This document shows positions 8,469 through 17,111 of a DNA stretch of 64,000 bases, one piece after another (within the stretch, counting starts at the first letter, position 1; each line of letters begins with the position of its first letter). Below the pieces are notes generated by a model, which saw only the letters and a program-made list of their open reading frames with translations, was not told the DNA's origin and searched no databases. The stretch comes from JBOCEF01 sp047610385. Lineage in GTDB: Bacteria > Pseudomonadota > Alphaproteobacteria > Rhodobacterales > Rhodobacteraceae. The position numbers and the translations under genes were made by a program. The stretch is from assembly GCA_047610385.1 (NCBI GenBank), contig JBLGAC010000001.1, positions 1 to 64,000 of the forward strand, read 5' to 3'.

Positions 8469-8484
8469 GCGCGCTCAGTCCCCG
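8459..8484. repeat. 26-bp perfect palindrome spanning two convergent stop codons
   Basis: The left arm (8459-8471) is the exact reverse complement of the right arm (8472-8484). The plus-strand TGA (8466-8468) and the minus-strand TGA (8475-8477) sit in mirrored positions. It may act as a bidirectional transcription stop, although it lacks a T-run. Confidence 0.85.
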
Positions 8485-8660
8485 CCGACCACCAGATCGA
8501 CGGCGCCAACCGCGACGTCGGCAGTGGCGCCGATCACCGTGGTCACGCCATCCACTGCCAGCCCCGCCGCCGCGATGGTGACCGAGGTCGCAGCCCCCAC
8601 CGCAACGCCGCAGCCGCCCAGACCGGCGCAGATCGCCAGAAGGGCGGCGACGCGGATCAT
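8475..8660 (-). CDS. Small lipoprotein of unknown function
   Basis: The 61-residue product begins MIRVAALLAICAGLGGCGVAVG, with a clear lipobox ending in Gly-Gly-Cys (Cys17). The mature part is Ala/Val/Gly-rich and hydrophobic (VTIAAAGLAVDGVTTVIGATADVAVGAVD), like the short lipoproteins often left unnamed in Rhodobacterales. Its ATG overlaps the bolA stop codon in an ATGA arrangement, so it should be translationally coupled to bolA. No function is known to me. Confidence 0.7.
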   Translation of the reverse strand: MIRVAALLAICAGLGGCGVAVGAATSVTIAAAGLAVDGVTTVIGATADVAVGAVDLVVGGD

Positions 8661-8932
8661 TCGCCAGACCCGCGCAGCGTGAGCGACAGCGCGTGGACGC
8701 GCTCCTCCAGCTCCTTCGCGACGGCTTTGTGCACCATGCGCTGACGCGCCACGCGTCCTTGACCGTCGAAAGCGGCCGCGTGCATGGTTATATGGAAATG
8801 TGTCTCGCCGCCTTCGCGAAAGCCGCCATGGCCACGATGGGCCTCGGACTGGTCCTCGATCTCAAGGCTGTCGGGCGCAAACGCTTCGGTCAGTGCAGTC
8901 CGCATCCGGTCGGTATAGGTGGTCTGGGTCAT
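8657..8932 (-). CDS. bolA: BolA family protein
   Basis: BolA proteins partner with monothiol glutaredoxins and bind [2Fe-2S] clusters, linking iron homeostasis to stress and morphology control. The 91-residue product has the BolA core: FAPDSLEIEDQSEAHRGHGG, THFHITMHAAAFDGQGRVARQRMVHKAVAKEL, given here in parts, with the conserved His residues. An AAAGGA site lies upstream of the ATG at 8932, preferred to the start 15 codons earlier. It is divergent from the J-domain gene and coupled to a small lipoprotein gene. Confidence 0.92.
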   Translation of the reverse strand: MTQTTYTDRMRTALTEAFAPDSLEIEDQSEAHRGHGGFREGGETHFHITMHAAAFDGQGRVARQRMVHKAVAKELEERVHALSLTLRGSGE

Positions 8933-9099
8933 CAGTCCGCGGTCCTTTGTGGCTTTGGTCGACGCAATTGTCGGCACTTTTCATCCCTTCCGCGACGATG
9001 TGGGCGGGCAAAACGGCGCTCCATCGACTTGGCGTCAGGATTTCACGGGCTAAACTCGCATGTTCGCCCAGCGCCCGCAATCAACGGAGCCTTTTTCGC

Positions 9100-9780
9100 G
9101 TGCCGCCAAGATCGATCTTCAACTATGACGTTTCGGTGTCCGCCGACAAACGCCGCCGCACCAGGCGGCGTGGAATGTCGGGCGCATTCGAAGCATCAGA
9201 CCGCGTGTGTGAGCACAAGAACTGCGACAGCCCCGGCGCATACCGCGCGCCACTGGCCGCAGATCGGCTGGATGAATTCCGGTGGTTCTGTCTTGACCAT
9301 GTGCGGGAATACAACCGGTCATGGAACTTTTATCAGGACTGGTCGGATGAGGACGTGGAGGCCCAGATCCGCAGCGACGGCGTCTGGGACCGCCCAACCT
9401 GGAGCTTTCGGGACCAGACCAAAAGCCCGGTCGGCATGCACCCCCATCAAGAAGGCAACGCCTGGCGCCGCTTTGGCTTTCAGGACCCGATGTCAGTGCT
9501 GGGCGACAACGCCACCATCAACCCCGCCGCGCGGGAGCAGGAGAAACAGACCTCCGCCGCCCGCCGCATGCGCCGCCTGCCCGCGAACGAACGCCGGGCG
9601 ATCGGCGTGCTGGGGGTAGACCCCGGCGTGCCCAAAACCGAAATGCGCAAAGCTTTCCGCGCGCTGGTGAAATCGCTGCATCCGGACATGAACGACGGCA
9701 GCCGCGATGAAGAGGCGCGGCTGACAGAGGTGCTGTGGGCGTGGGAACAGATCAAGGACAGCCGCAACTTCTCAGCCTGA
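9100..9780 (+). CDS. J-domain (DnaJ-like) protein
   Basis: The 226-residue product has a C-terminal J domain (about residues 165-224) with the HPD tripeptide in LVKSLHPDMNDGS, the motif that stimulates DnaK ATPase. The N-terminal part has CEHKNCDSPGAYRAP and WFCLDHVREYN, a possible zinc-binding cluster, followed by WNFYQDW. This architecture is common in alphaproteobacterial DnaJ-like proteins of unknown client. The GTG at 9100 was chosen because of the GGAG site just upstream; the longer frame overlaps bolA and is not plausible. Confidence 0.85.
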   Translation: MPPRSIFNYDVSVSADKRRRTRRRGMSGAFEASDRVCEHKNCDSPGAYRAPLAADRLDEFRWFCLDHVREYNRSWNFYQDWSDEDVEAQIRSDGVWDRPTWSFRDQTKSPVGMHPHQEGNAWRRFGFQDPMSVLGDNATINPAAREQEKQTSAARRMRRLPANERRAIGVLGVDPGVPKTEMRKAFRALVKSLHPDMNDGSRDEEARLTEVLWAWEQIKDSRNFSA

Positions 9781-9882
9781 TCTGCCCCCGCGCACCGACG
9801 CCCGGATTGGGGCGCGCGGCGCCCTTCGCGCCGCCGGGCGAGCGGGCGCGCAAGGCGCCCCGAGCCCGCACCCCGTTAGCCG

Positions 9883-9939
9883 CGCGAAGGACGCCTACCC
9901 ACGCGAAGGACGCCTACCCACGCGAAGGACGCCAGCCCG
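9883..9939. repeat. Three tandem 19-bp repeats
   Basis: The unit CGCGAAGGACGCCTACCCA occurs exactly twice (9883-9901, 9902-9920), with a third, diverged copy at 9921-9939. The array overlaps the stop codon and last codons of the minus-strand nuclease gene. Confidence 0.85.
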
Positions 9940-10648
9940 CCGCACGCGGGTCGGCTTCGGTGCAGAACCACCGCTCACCCTTGGCGGCCGAGATCTTGGT
10001 GCGTGCATATCCGCGGCTTCCCGGCAGGTGATAGATCAGCCCGCTGTTCGACACGTTGCCCTTGATTGCGCACGCTGGGCCTGCGGTCCCGGCCAGCCGT
10101 GTGCCCTTGCGCCAAGCCCAAGGCGGGGTTGCCTCGCCTTGCCAGATGCCGCGGCCTGATGCCTCAGCGTCCTGTTCGTCGCCAACATAGGCAACCGAAT
10201 ATCGCCGCGCTGCCCAAGCCTGGCCCTGCCGCACCATGGCAGCGCCCAGATCGCGGTCCCCTGCCGAGCAGACCGCGACCAAGCGGTCATAGCTGACGTT
10301 GCCTTGGGACACGCAGCGCACATTTTGCCCCGCGATCAGGCCGGTCATGGCCGCGGTCGCCTCCGCCCCGCAGGGACGATGGACGCCCGCTGCATTGGCG
10401 CAGAGCTGCGCCAATTCCGGCGCGTCGATGCCATGAAGGCGCACGCGCAGCGGCCCGCCCGCCAGCGTCAGGACCAGCGTGTCGCCATCCACCGCCCGCG
10501 CCGGCCCCGCGACGGCAGCGCCCGCTGCAACCGCGCGCGCATCCATCGCACCGCCCATGGCGGCGCCCGCCACAAGCGCCGCGGCAAGCACCACGCCTGA
10601 AACCACCCATGCACGCATACCGCGCACGGCCTTTGCCGATTGAACCAC
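9914..10648 (-). CDS. Secreted thermonuclease-like (SNase fold) protein with C-terminal sunset domain
   Basis: The 244-residue protein starts with a hydrophobic signal or anchor segment (WVVSGVVLAAALVAGAAMGG). Its nuclease domain has ARAVDGDTLVLTLAGGPLRVRLHGIDAPEL, seen as VDGDTL and RLHGIDAPE, and YDRLVAVCSAG. The C-terminus (CAIKGNVSNSGLIYHLPGSRGYARTK, quoted as NSGLIYHLPGS and GERWFCTEADPRAAGWRPS) matches the small domain that often follows such nucleases. A GTG start is supported by AAGGGAG seven bases upstream. The stop falls in a tandem repeat, so the last residues may vary between strains. It probably acts in the periplasm. Confidence 0.85.
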   Translation of the reverse strand: MVQSAKAVRGMRAWVVSGVVLAAALVAGAAMGGAMDARAVAAGAAVAGPARAVDGDTLVLTLAGGPLRVRLHGIDAPELAQLCANAAGVHRPCGAEATAAMTGLIAGQNVRCVSQGNVSYDRLVAVCSAGDRDLGAAMVRQGQAWAARRYSVAYVGDEQDAEASGRGIWQGEATPPWAWRKGTRLAGTAGPACAIKGNVSNSGLIYHLPGSRGYARTKISAAKGERWFCTEADPRAAGWRPSRG

Positions 10649-10713
10649 CCTGTTGCTCCCTTTCGGCGCACCCCTGCGCCGTCTTCACGACCCGATCGGG
10701 CCGCGTCGTTCAG

Positions 10714-10719
10714 ATTATA
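10714..10719 (-). promoter_or_regulatory. Perfect -10 hexamer upstream of nuclease gene
   Basis: On the minus strand this reads TATAAT, 66 bp upstream of the nuclease GTG. No good -35 element lies at 16-18 bp, so the call is tentative. The divergent cobS gene may use TACAAT near 10799. Confidence 0.35.
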
Positions 10720-10870
10720 TAGGCGCCGGGGCGCCGCAAATCGACCCGCACTGCCCGGCACCCCTTGCACTCAGCGGCGCGCGCCATATGCTTCGCTCTA
10801 CAATTCGGTCGCGCGGTACGCCCTTTCGCAAAACGGCGCGACCCATCAAATTTCAGGAAACGAGCTCACG

Positions 10871-11857
10871 ATGGCGGACGGCGCAGCGATGCAGGCGATG
10901 GAACCCAATGTCGATATCGATGTGCGGGAGACCTTTGGGATCGACATGGACATGACCGTCAAAGGCTTTGCCGAGCCGACGGACCGCGTGCCCACCCTTG
11001 ATCCCACCTACCAATTCGACCGGGACACCACGCTCGCCATTCTGGCGGGCTTTGCGCACAACCGGCGCGTGATGATCCAAGGCTATCATGGCACAGGTAA
11101 ATCAACGCATATTGAGCAGGTGGCCGCCCGGCTGCACTGGCCGTGCGTGCGCGTGAACCTCGACAGCCATATCAGCCGCATCGATCTGATCGGCAAAGAC
11201 GCGATCAAACTGCGCGACGGCGTGCAGATCACCGAATTCCAAGAAGGCATCCTGCCCTGGGCGTTGCGCAACCCGGTCGCCATTGTGTTCGATGAATATG
11301 ACGCGGGCCGCCCGGACGTGATGTTTGTGATCCAGCGCGTGCTGGAAACTGATGGCAAGCTGACCCTGCTCGATCAGAACGAAGTGATCAGCCCCCACAA
11401 GTATTTCCGCCTGTTCTCCACTGCCAACACGGTGGGTCTTGGCGACACGACCGGCCTTTACCACGGCACCCAGCAGATCAATCAGGGCCAGATGGACCGC
11501 TGGTCGATGGTGGTGACGCTGAACTACCTGCCCCATGATGCGGAATGCGCGATCGTTCTGGCCAAGAACCCCGATTACCGCACGCCTGAGGGGCAGACCA
11601 CGATCGGGCGCATGGTGACGGTGGCGGATCTGACCCGCTCAGCCTTCATGAATGGCGATCTGTCGACGGTGATGTCGCCGCGCACCGTGCTGGCCTGGGC
11701 CGAAAACGCGCGCATCTTCAACAGCGTCGGCTTCGCGTTCCGTGTCACATTCTTGAACAAATGCGATGAGCTGGAGCGCCAATTGGTCGCCGAATTCTTC
11801 CAGCGCTGCTTTGGCGAAGAACTGCCCGAAAGCGCCGTGAGCGTGAGCTTGGGCTGA
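10871..11857 (+). CDS. cobS: Cobaltochelatase subunit CobS
   Basis: CobS is the AAA+ ATPase of the aerobic cobaltochelatase CobNST, which inserts cobalt into hydrogenobyrinate a,c-diamide in B12 synthesis. The 328-residue protein has Walker A GYHGTGKS (residues 71-78) and Walker B IVFDEYDAGRPD. It also has the conserved FSTANTVGLGDTTGLYHGTQQINQGQMDRW region (for example TANTVGLGDTTGLYHGTQ). The ATG at 10871 follows AGGAA and gives the family N-terminus; the longer frame reads through the promoter region. cobT lies 326 bp downstream with a small ORF between. Confidence 0.96.
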   Translation: MADGAAMQAMEPNVDIDVRETFGIDMDMTVKGFAEPTDRVPTLDPTYQFDRDTTLAILAGFAHNRRVMIQGYHGTGKSTHIEQVAARLHWPCVRVNLDSHISRIDLIGKDAIKLRDGVQITEFQEGILPWALRNPVAIVFDEYDAGRPDVMFVIQRVLETDGKLTLLDQNEVISPHKYFRLFSTANTVGLGDTTGLYHGTQQINQGQMDRWSMVVTLNYLPHDAECAIVLAKNPDYRTPEGQTTIGRMVTVADLTRSAFMNGDLSTVMSPRTVLAWAENARIFNSVGFAFRVTFLNKCDELERQLVAEFFQRCFGEELPESAVSVSLG

Positions 11858-11977
11858 CCCGCAGATGAAGGATGGCGCCGCTTGCCTGCGAAAGCTGATG
11901 AAAAAGCGAAAAGAACCAGCGAAAATGGCCATGCCTGACACTGCATCTGCGCTATCTGGTCTTTCGCAGGAACCTAT

Positions 11978-12187
11978 TTGGGCAACACCCCGGATGGTTT
12001 CCACCTCGTGGTGACGGCCCACTTCGCACGCGACCCATATCTTGGCGCAGACCCCAGGACAATTGACATCGAAATTTCACGATTTCTCCTTGAACATAGC
12101 AATCAGCTCAAAGATGCCGGAAACGCATTGCGACTTGAGGCGATGATCAAGCGAACTGTTCGGAAAAGAGCTTGGTGGCGCATATGA
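11978..12187 (+). CDS. Small hypothetical gene between cobS and cobT (TTG start)
   Basis: The 69-residue ORF encodes a hydrophilic protein (GFHLVVTAHFARDPYLGADP, then EISRFLLEHSNQLKDAGNAL) with a basic C-terminus RTVRKRAWWRI. The TTG start has a good GCAGGAA site, and the stop overlaps the cobT ATG as ATGA, which argues for translation and coupling. The segment is richer in A/T than its neighbours (for example GACAATTGACATCGAAATTT), which suggests a late insertion into the cobS-cobT operon. I do not recognise the family. It could also be the 3' remnant of a longer inserted gene. Confidence 0.5.
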   Translation: MGNTPDGFHLVVTAHFARDPYLGADPRTIDIEISRFLLEHSNQLKDAGNALRLEAMIKRTVRKRAWWRI

Positions 12188-14058
12188 GCAAACCATCAGA
12201 CAACCCCGCCGACCCGTTCAAAAAGGCGCTGGGCGAGGCCACGCGCGCGATGGCGGGCGATGCTGAGATGAAGGTCACGTTCTCGGTCGATCCGCCGGGA
12301 ATGGTGAACGACACCGTGCGGCTGCCGCAGATATCGCGGCGCATGACCCGTGATGAGGTGCGTCTGGCGCGCGGTGCCTCCGACGCCTACGCGCTGCGTG
12401 CGCGGTTCCACAACGTCGGCGCGCATTCCAAATACCGCCCGCATGGCGAAATGGCGCGTGCTCTGTTTGACGCCATGGAAAACGCGCGCTGCGAGGCGAT
12501 CGGCGCCAAGGCCATGCCCGGCGTCGGCGACAATCTTGATGCACGCATGGAGGCTGAGGCCAAGCGCCTTGGCTATGCCGGCATCACCGATCCCGCGCAG
12601 GCCCCGCTGGCTGAGGCCGCGGGCTTTCTGGTGCGCAAACTGGCCACCGGGCGCAAGCTGCCCGATGGCGCGGAACATGTGCTGGACCTGTGGCAGGGGT
12701 TTCTCGAATCCCACGCGGCCGAAAAATTCGCCGCGATGGACGAGGCGCTGGACAACCAGACCGCCTTTGCGCGCATGGCCCGCCAGACCATTGCTGAGCT
12801 GGGGTATGGTGAGGAACTGGGCGAAGATCCCGACCAGCAGGACGACGAAAACGAGGACGACTCTGAGTCCGAAGAAGAAGAACAGCCCGACAGCGACGAT
12901 GGCGGCGAAGAAGGCTCGGACGAGGATCAGGACACCGCGCAGGATGAGACGGCCGAGGACAGCCGCGATTCGCAAGCCATGCAGGCCGCGATGGATGAGC
13001 TCGACGACATGGATATGGATCAGGACGCGCAGGCCGAAGACGGCGACGCCCCTGATCTGCCGCCCCAGCCGCCCGCCGCGTCCGACGCAGACCCCGATTA
13101 CAAGGTGTTCACCCAGACCTTCGACGAGGAGGTCATGGCCGAGGATCTGGCTGAGCTGGAGGAGCTGGAGCGCCTGCGCGCCTATCTCGACCAACAGCTG
13201 GAGCCGCTGAAAGGTGCCGTCGGACGGTTGGCCAACAAGCTGCAACGCCGCCTTCAGGCCCAGCAGAACCGGTCCTGGGATTTCGATCAGGAGGAAGGCG
13301 TTCTCGACGCCGCCCGCCTTGCCCGCGTCGTCGCCAGCCCCACCACGCCCCTGTCGTTCAAGGTCGAGCACGAAGCGGAGTTCCGCGACACCGTCGTCAC
13401 CCTGCTGATCGACAATTCAGGGTCCATGCGCGGACGCCCGATTTCCATCGCAGCGATCAGCGCCGACATTCTGGCGCGCACGCTTGAACGCTGTCAGGTG
13501 AAGGTTGAGGTGCTCGGCTTTACCACCCGCGCGTGGAAGGGCGGCCAATCGCGTGAAAAATGGCTGAACGACGGCCGTCCGCAGGCGCCCGGCCGCCTGA
13601 ATGACCTGCGCCACATCGTCTACAAGCGCGCCGACGCCCCGTGGCGGCGCGCGCGGCCCAATCTGGGCCTGATGATGAAGGAAGGTCTGCTGAAGGAAAA
13701 CATCGACGGCGAGGCGCTGGAATGGGCCTATCGCCGGCTGATGAAGCGGCCTGAGCAGCGGCGCATCATGATGGTGATTTCAGACGGCGCGCCGGTGGAT
13801 GACAGCACGCTGTCGGTGAACCCGTCGAACTTTCTTGAAAAACACCTGCGCGATGTGATCGCAATGATCCAGCGCAAAAAAGCAGTCGAACTGCTGGCCA
13901 TCGGCATCGGCCATGACGTGACGCGGTATTACGAACGCGCGGTGACCATCACCGATGCCGACCAGCTGGCGGGCGTGATGACCGAACAGCTTGCGGCATT
14001 GTTTGAGACTGATCCGAAAAAGCGCACGCGTGCGGTGAAACGCGGCGCCCGCCGCTAG
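12184..14058 (+). CDS. cobT: Cobaltochelatase subunit CobT
   Basis: CobT is the von Willebrand factor A subunit that pairs with CobS in a chaperone-like ring activating CobN. The 624-residue protein has an N-terminal helical region and a strongly acidic Asp/Glu linker (about residues 215-310). A C-terminal VWA domain has its MIDAS motif DNSGSMRG at about residue 410, plus MMVISDGAPVDDSTL. The ATG at 12184 overlaps the upstream small ORF, so the GTG four codons earlier is less likely. cobN is not in the window. Confidence 0.96.
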   Translation: MSKPSDNPADPFKKALGEATRAMAGDAEMKVTFSVDPPGMVNDTVRLPQISRRMTRDEVRLARGASDAYALRARFHNVGAHSKYRPHGEMARALFDAMENARCEAIGAKAMPGVGDNLDARMEAEAKRLGYAGITDPAQAPLAEAAGFLVRKLATGRKLPDGAEHVLDLWQGFLESHAAEKFAAMDEALDNQTAFARMARQTIAELGYGEELGEDPDQQDDENEDDSESEEEEQPDSDDGGEEGSDEDQDTAQDETAEDSRDSQAMQAAMDELDDMDMDQDAQAEDGDAPDLPPQPPAASDADPDYKVFTQTFDEEVMAEDLAELEELERLRAYLDQQLEPLKGAVGRLANKLQRRLQAQQNRSWDFDQEEGVLDAARLARVVASPTTPLSFKVEHEAEFRDTVVTLLIDNSGSMRGRPISIAAISADILARTLERCQVKVEVLGFTTRAWKGGQSREKWLNDGRPQAPGRLNDLRHIVYKRADAPWRRARPNLGLMMKEGLLKENIDGEALEWAYRRLMKRPEQRRIMMVISDGAPVDDSTLSVNPSNFLEKHLRDVIAMIQRKKAVELLAIGIGHDVTRYYERAVTITDADQLAGVMTEQLAALFETDPKKRTRAVKRGARR

Positions 14059-14238
14059 GCCCCTGCCGGGGCGGGCGAGACGGGTCTGGGGAAACGGGGC
14101 GCTAAAGCCTGCTGCGAAGGGATCGTGGTGGGCTTTTTCTTTGGGCCACCCTCGAAATCCACATCGCCACGGCCCTGCGCGCCGCGGGGCGCAATCCATG
14201 CCCGTACTGGGCCATCTGGCAAACAAATGGCGAAACGG

Positions 14239-14544
14239 TCAGATCCGCGCCGCAGCTCGGTTCGCCGCCCGCACCCGCAGCAATGATCGCACCACAAAAA
14301 GCGCCAGTCCGATCCCGCCCAAAAGCGGCGCGGCAGGCAGATACAGCACCGGCTCGATGGCCGCGAACGCGTCCAGCGACACCCGGTTCTCAAGCCCTGA
14401 TTGCAGCCCGATCAGGCTTTCCTTGTGCAACTGGAACCACAGATCCCCCAGCGGCGAGAACGCGAATTCTCCCCCCGCGGAAATGTCATGGAAAAGGGCC
14501 CCGGCGGCGGCGAGCAGGAACAAAACGCTGAGAATGCGCAGCAT
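14239..14544 (-). CDS. Two-TM membrane protein of unknown function
   Basis: The 101-residue product has an N-terminal hydrophobic segment (MLRILSVLFLLAAAGALFHD) and a second near the C-terminus (PLLGGIGLALFVVRSLL). Between them is a conserved-looking loop, FSPLGDLWFQLHKESLIGLQ, of a kind I associate with short uncharacterised Rhodobacterales proteins. It faces cobT convergently and precedes hemH on the same strand. Beyond inner-membrane location no role can be inferred. Confidence 0.6.
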   Translation of the reverse strand: MLRILSVLFLLAAAGALFHDISAGGEFAFSPLGDLWFQLHKESLIGLQSGLENRVSLDAFAAIEPVLYLPAAPLLGGIGLALFVVRSLLRVRAANRAAARI

Positions 14545-14790
14545 AGGACGATGATCTCCGGTTCAAAGGGTCGCCCCCCAGATGTCGCCCGCCCGCGCGT
14601 CACCCGCAACCCCGATGACGCAGGCGTGAGCGGACCGCCCCCCCGCGCCCCTGCCCGCACGCGCCAACGCCCACCCCGCCGCGCGGGCGATCCGATGCGG
14701 CTGGGTGCCCGCGTGGGGGCGCGGCCCGCTGTGCGGACCGCGCCGCGATCAGACCCGAAGCGCGCGCGATTGCCCGCCCCGGCGACGCGC

Positions 14791-15867
14791 TCAGATCCAG
14801 CCGGACAGCTCAGTGCGCACGATGCTTTCGATCATGTCCATGTGATCCGGCCGGGCGTTCAGGCAGGGGATATAGGTGAACGTCTCACCGCCCGCATGCA
14901 CGAACGCCTCTTTGATCTCTTCGTTGATTTCTTCCAGCGTCTCGACACAATCAGAGGAAAACGCGGGTGCCATCACCGCGATCCGCTTTTTGCCGGCCTT
15001 GGCCAGCCGCGCGACCTCTTCGACCGTGTAGGGCTGCAGCCATTCCTCAGGGCCAAAGCGCGACTGGAAGGTGTGCACCACCTCATCTTTGGCAAATCCC
15101 AGCCGTTCGCGCAGCCGCCGCGTGGTGGCCTGGCAATGGCAGTGATACGGATCGCCCTTCTTCACCAGATAGCGCTTGGGCAGCCCATGATACGACGCCA
15201 CCAGCGCGTCGGGGCGATGGTCAAGCTTGGCATAAGCTTCCTCAACCGTCTTAGCGAGGCAATCGATGTACATCGGGTTGTCGTAATAGGCCGGGACCGT
15301 GCGGACCGCGGGCTGCCAGTTCAGCTTCATCAGCGTCTTGAACAGCGCGTCATTGGCGGTGGCGGTCGTGGCGCCCGCGTATTGCGGATACAGCGGGAAG
15401 AACAGGATCTTTTCGCAGCCCGCCGCCTGCATCGCGCGCACGCGGCTGTCGGTGGACGGGTTGCCGTAGCGCATGCAGAAATCGACCAGCACCTTGTCGC
15501 CCCAAGCGGTCGACAGGCGCGCGGCCAGCGCTTCGGTCTGATCGCGGGTGGTGGTCAGCAGTGGGCTTTCGTTGCGCTCCTTGTTCCAGATGCCGGCATA
15601 GGCCCGGCCACTGGATCTGGGGCGCTTGGACAGGATGATCAGCTGCAGCAGCGGCTGCCAGACCCACGGCGAATAATCGATCACCCGGCGGTCAGACAGA
15701 AACTCGCCAAGGTATCGGCGCATCGACCAGTAATCGGTGGCGTCGGGGGTGCCAAGATTGACCAGCATCACGCCGATTTTGGCACGCGCCACGGCGGGGT
15801 GATCGGCGGGCGCATGCGCAAGCCGCCCTTGCCCGGGGGGGGTCATCTGCGCGGTCGTTCCGTCCAT
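14791..15867 (-). CDS. hemH: Ferrochelatase
   Basis: Ferrochelatase inserts Fe2+ into protoporphyrin IX, the last step of haem synthesis. The 358-residue protein has MLVNLGTPDATDYWSMRRYL and the catalytic histidine in LVASYHGLPKRYL. It has the conserved acidic motif PAFSSDCVETLEEI. A DPYHCHCQ pair of cysteines might bind a metal or Fe-S cluster in this lineage, which is an inference. The ATG at 15867 follows AAGGGAT; the longest frame adds 75 implausible residues. The gene is divergent from the XpaC-TelA operon. Confidence 0.95.
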   Translation of the reverse strand: MDGTTAQMTPPGQGRLAHAPADHPAVARAKIGVMLVNLGTPDATDYWSMRRYLGEFLSDRRVIDYSPWVWQPLLQLIILSKRPRSSGRAYAGIWNKERNESPLLTTTRDQTEALAARLSTAWGDKVLVDFCMRYGNPSTDSRVRAMQAAGCEKILFFPLYPQYAGATTATANDALFKTLMKLNWQPAVRTVPAYYDNPMYIDCLAKTVEEAYAKLDHRPDALVASYHGLPKRYLVKKGDPYHCHCQATTRRLRERLGFAKDEVVHTFQSRFGPEEWLQPYTVEEVARLAKAGKKRIAVMAPAFSSDCVETLEEINEEIKEAFVHAGGETFTYIPCLNARPDHMDMIESIVRTELSGWI

Positions 15868-16094
15868 CCGTCTTATCCCTTCGCGTCTCGCGCCAGCTCG
15901 CGCACGGCATCGGCTTGTGATTGCGCACTTAGGCCACGGGGCGGCAGGGTCAATCAACCCCCGCTGCAGCAAGGCGATGCGCCGCGGGCACGCATTGCGC
16001 CCGCCCGACCGCGGCGCAGCATAGGGTTGTGGCGCGCGCGGGTGCGACCCCCTATCTGTTGAAGGACCGAAGCGAAGCGAAACGGGTGACATCT

Positions 16095-16226
16095 ATGCTG
16101 GGCGACACTGGGCGCAGGCTGGCGAGCCTGATCGTTTTTCTGATGATCTTCACCGCCTCTTGTAAGGCATTCGGCGTCAATGGCGCGCCCGCGGCAACCC
16201 TGCCCGCGGCGCAGGCCACCCGATGA
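16095..16226 (+). CDS. Small putative lipoprotein at head of XpaC-TelA operon
   Basis: The 43-codon ORF reads MLGDTGRRLASLIVFLMIFT followed by ASCKAFGVNG, a basic-hydrophobic signal with a lipobox-compatible Ala-Ser-Cys. The predicted mature peptide has only about 20 residues, Ala/Pro-rich. Its TGA overlaps the ATG of the XpaC-like gene, suggesting coupling. The ribosome-binding site (GGGTGA) is mediocre, and a longer start at 16029 is possible. It could be an entry peptide for the operon or a spurious ORF. Confidence 0.42.
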   Translation: MLGDTGRRLASLIVFLMIFTASCKAFGVNGAPAATLPAAQATR

Positions 16227-17089
16227 CCGCCCGCCGCTATACCGGCGCGCACAGCCCTGAGGCCCACAGCGCGCCCCCCCCCAAGGCAGGCGGCTTTTGG
16301 TCGCGCGCCATGTTCTTCGCCCCCGTGCCCCTGCTGTTTTCGATCTACGCAGAGATATTGCGCGGCGACGCGGTCGGCATCGCCACCGAACTGGGCGCAG
16401 GCGCGGCCTTGATCCTCGCCGCCCAATCCCTGCGCGAAGGGCTTAAGGCTGAGGCCGCGTGGCATGCCCGCGCCTCAGCCGCCCGTCCGCCGATCCCCAG
16501 AAAGGTCATCGCATCCTTGCTGACCGCGCTCGGCGTCGGGGTGCTGGCAGGGGCGGCCTGGGGGCTGGGGCCGGTTGCGGGCGGCGCTTATGGCATTCTG
16601 GCAGGCGTTGTGCATTGCGCGGCCTTTGGCATTGATCCACTGCGGGCCAAGGGCCTTGCGGCTGCGCGCGGCGGCGACGCCAAGCGCGCGAACGAAGCGT
16701 TGGCTGAGGCTGAGGCCCTGATCACCGACACACTGTCGGCAGCGCGCCGCCTTGGCGATCAAGGGTTGGCGGGCAGGGTTCGGGCGCTGTGCGCGTCGGC
16801 CCGCCCTGTTCTGGTGCAGATCGAACAGGACCCGCGCGATCTGCACCGCGCGCGGCGGTTCCTGTCGATCACCTTGACTGGTGCACGCGACGCGACCGTC
16901 AAATATGCGCGCTTGGGCGTCGAAGACCCTGACCTTCGCGCGGCCTTCGTCTCATTGTTGACTCAGCTTGAGACGAGCTTTGCCAAACAAAGCGCCCGGC
17001 TGACCGCCGATGACCGGGCGGAGCTTGAGATCGAGATCGAGGTTCTTTCAGACCGATTGCGCCAGGACGGGGCCGGTGGCGCCCGATAA
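16223..17089 (+). CDS. XpaC-like (5-bromo-4-chloroindolyl phosphate hydrolysis family) protein
   Basis: The 288-residue protein has two or more N-terminal transmembrane segments (APVPLLFSIYAEILRG; SLLTALGVGVLAGAAWGLGP; AYGILAGVVHCAAFGIDP). A helical cytoplasmic domain follows, with LSAARRLGDQGLAGRVRALCA and LETSFAKQSARL. This is the layout of the XpaC family, which is regularly found next to TelA proteins. The founding name comes from a Bacillus phenotype and does not establish an enzyme activity. It overlaps the upstream small ORF by ATGA and is followed after 22 bp by the TelA-like gene. Confidence 0.82.
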   Translation: MTARRYTGAHSPEAHSAPPPKAGGFWSRAMFFAPVPLLFSIYAEILRGDAVGIATELGAGAALILAAQSLREGLKAEAAWHARASAARPPIPRKVIASLLTALGVGVLAGAAWGLGPVAGGAYGILAGVVHCAAFGIDPLRAKGLAAARGGDAKRANEALAEAEALITDTLSAARRLGDQGLAGRVRALCASARPVLVQIEQDPRDLHRARRFLSITLTGARDATVKYARLGVEDPDLRAAFVSLLTQLETSFAKQSARLTADDRAELEIEIEVLSDRLRQDGAGGAR

Positions 17090-17111
17090 CCCCGCGGACA
17101 GGAGACACGCC

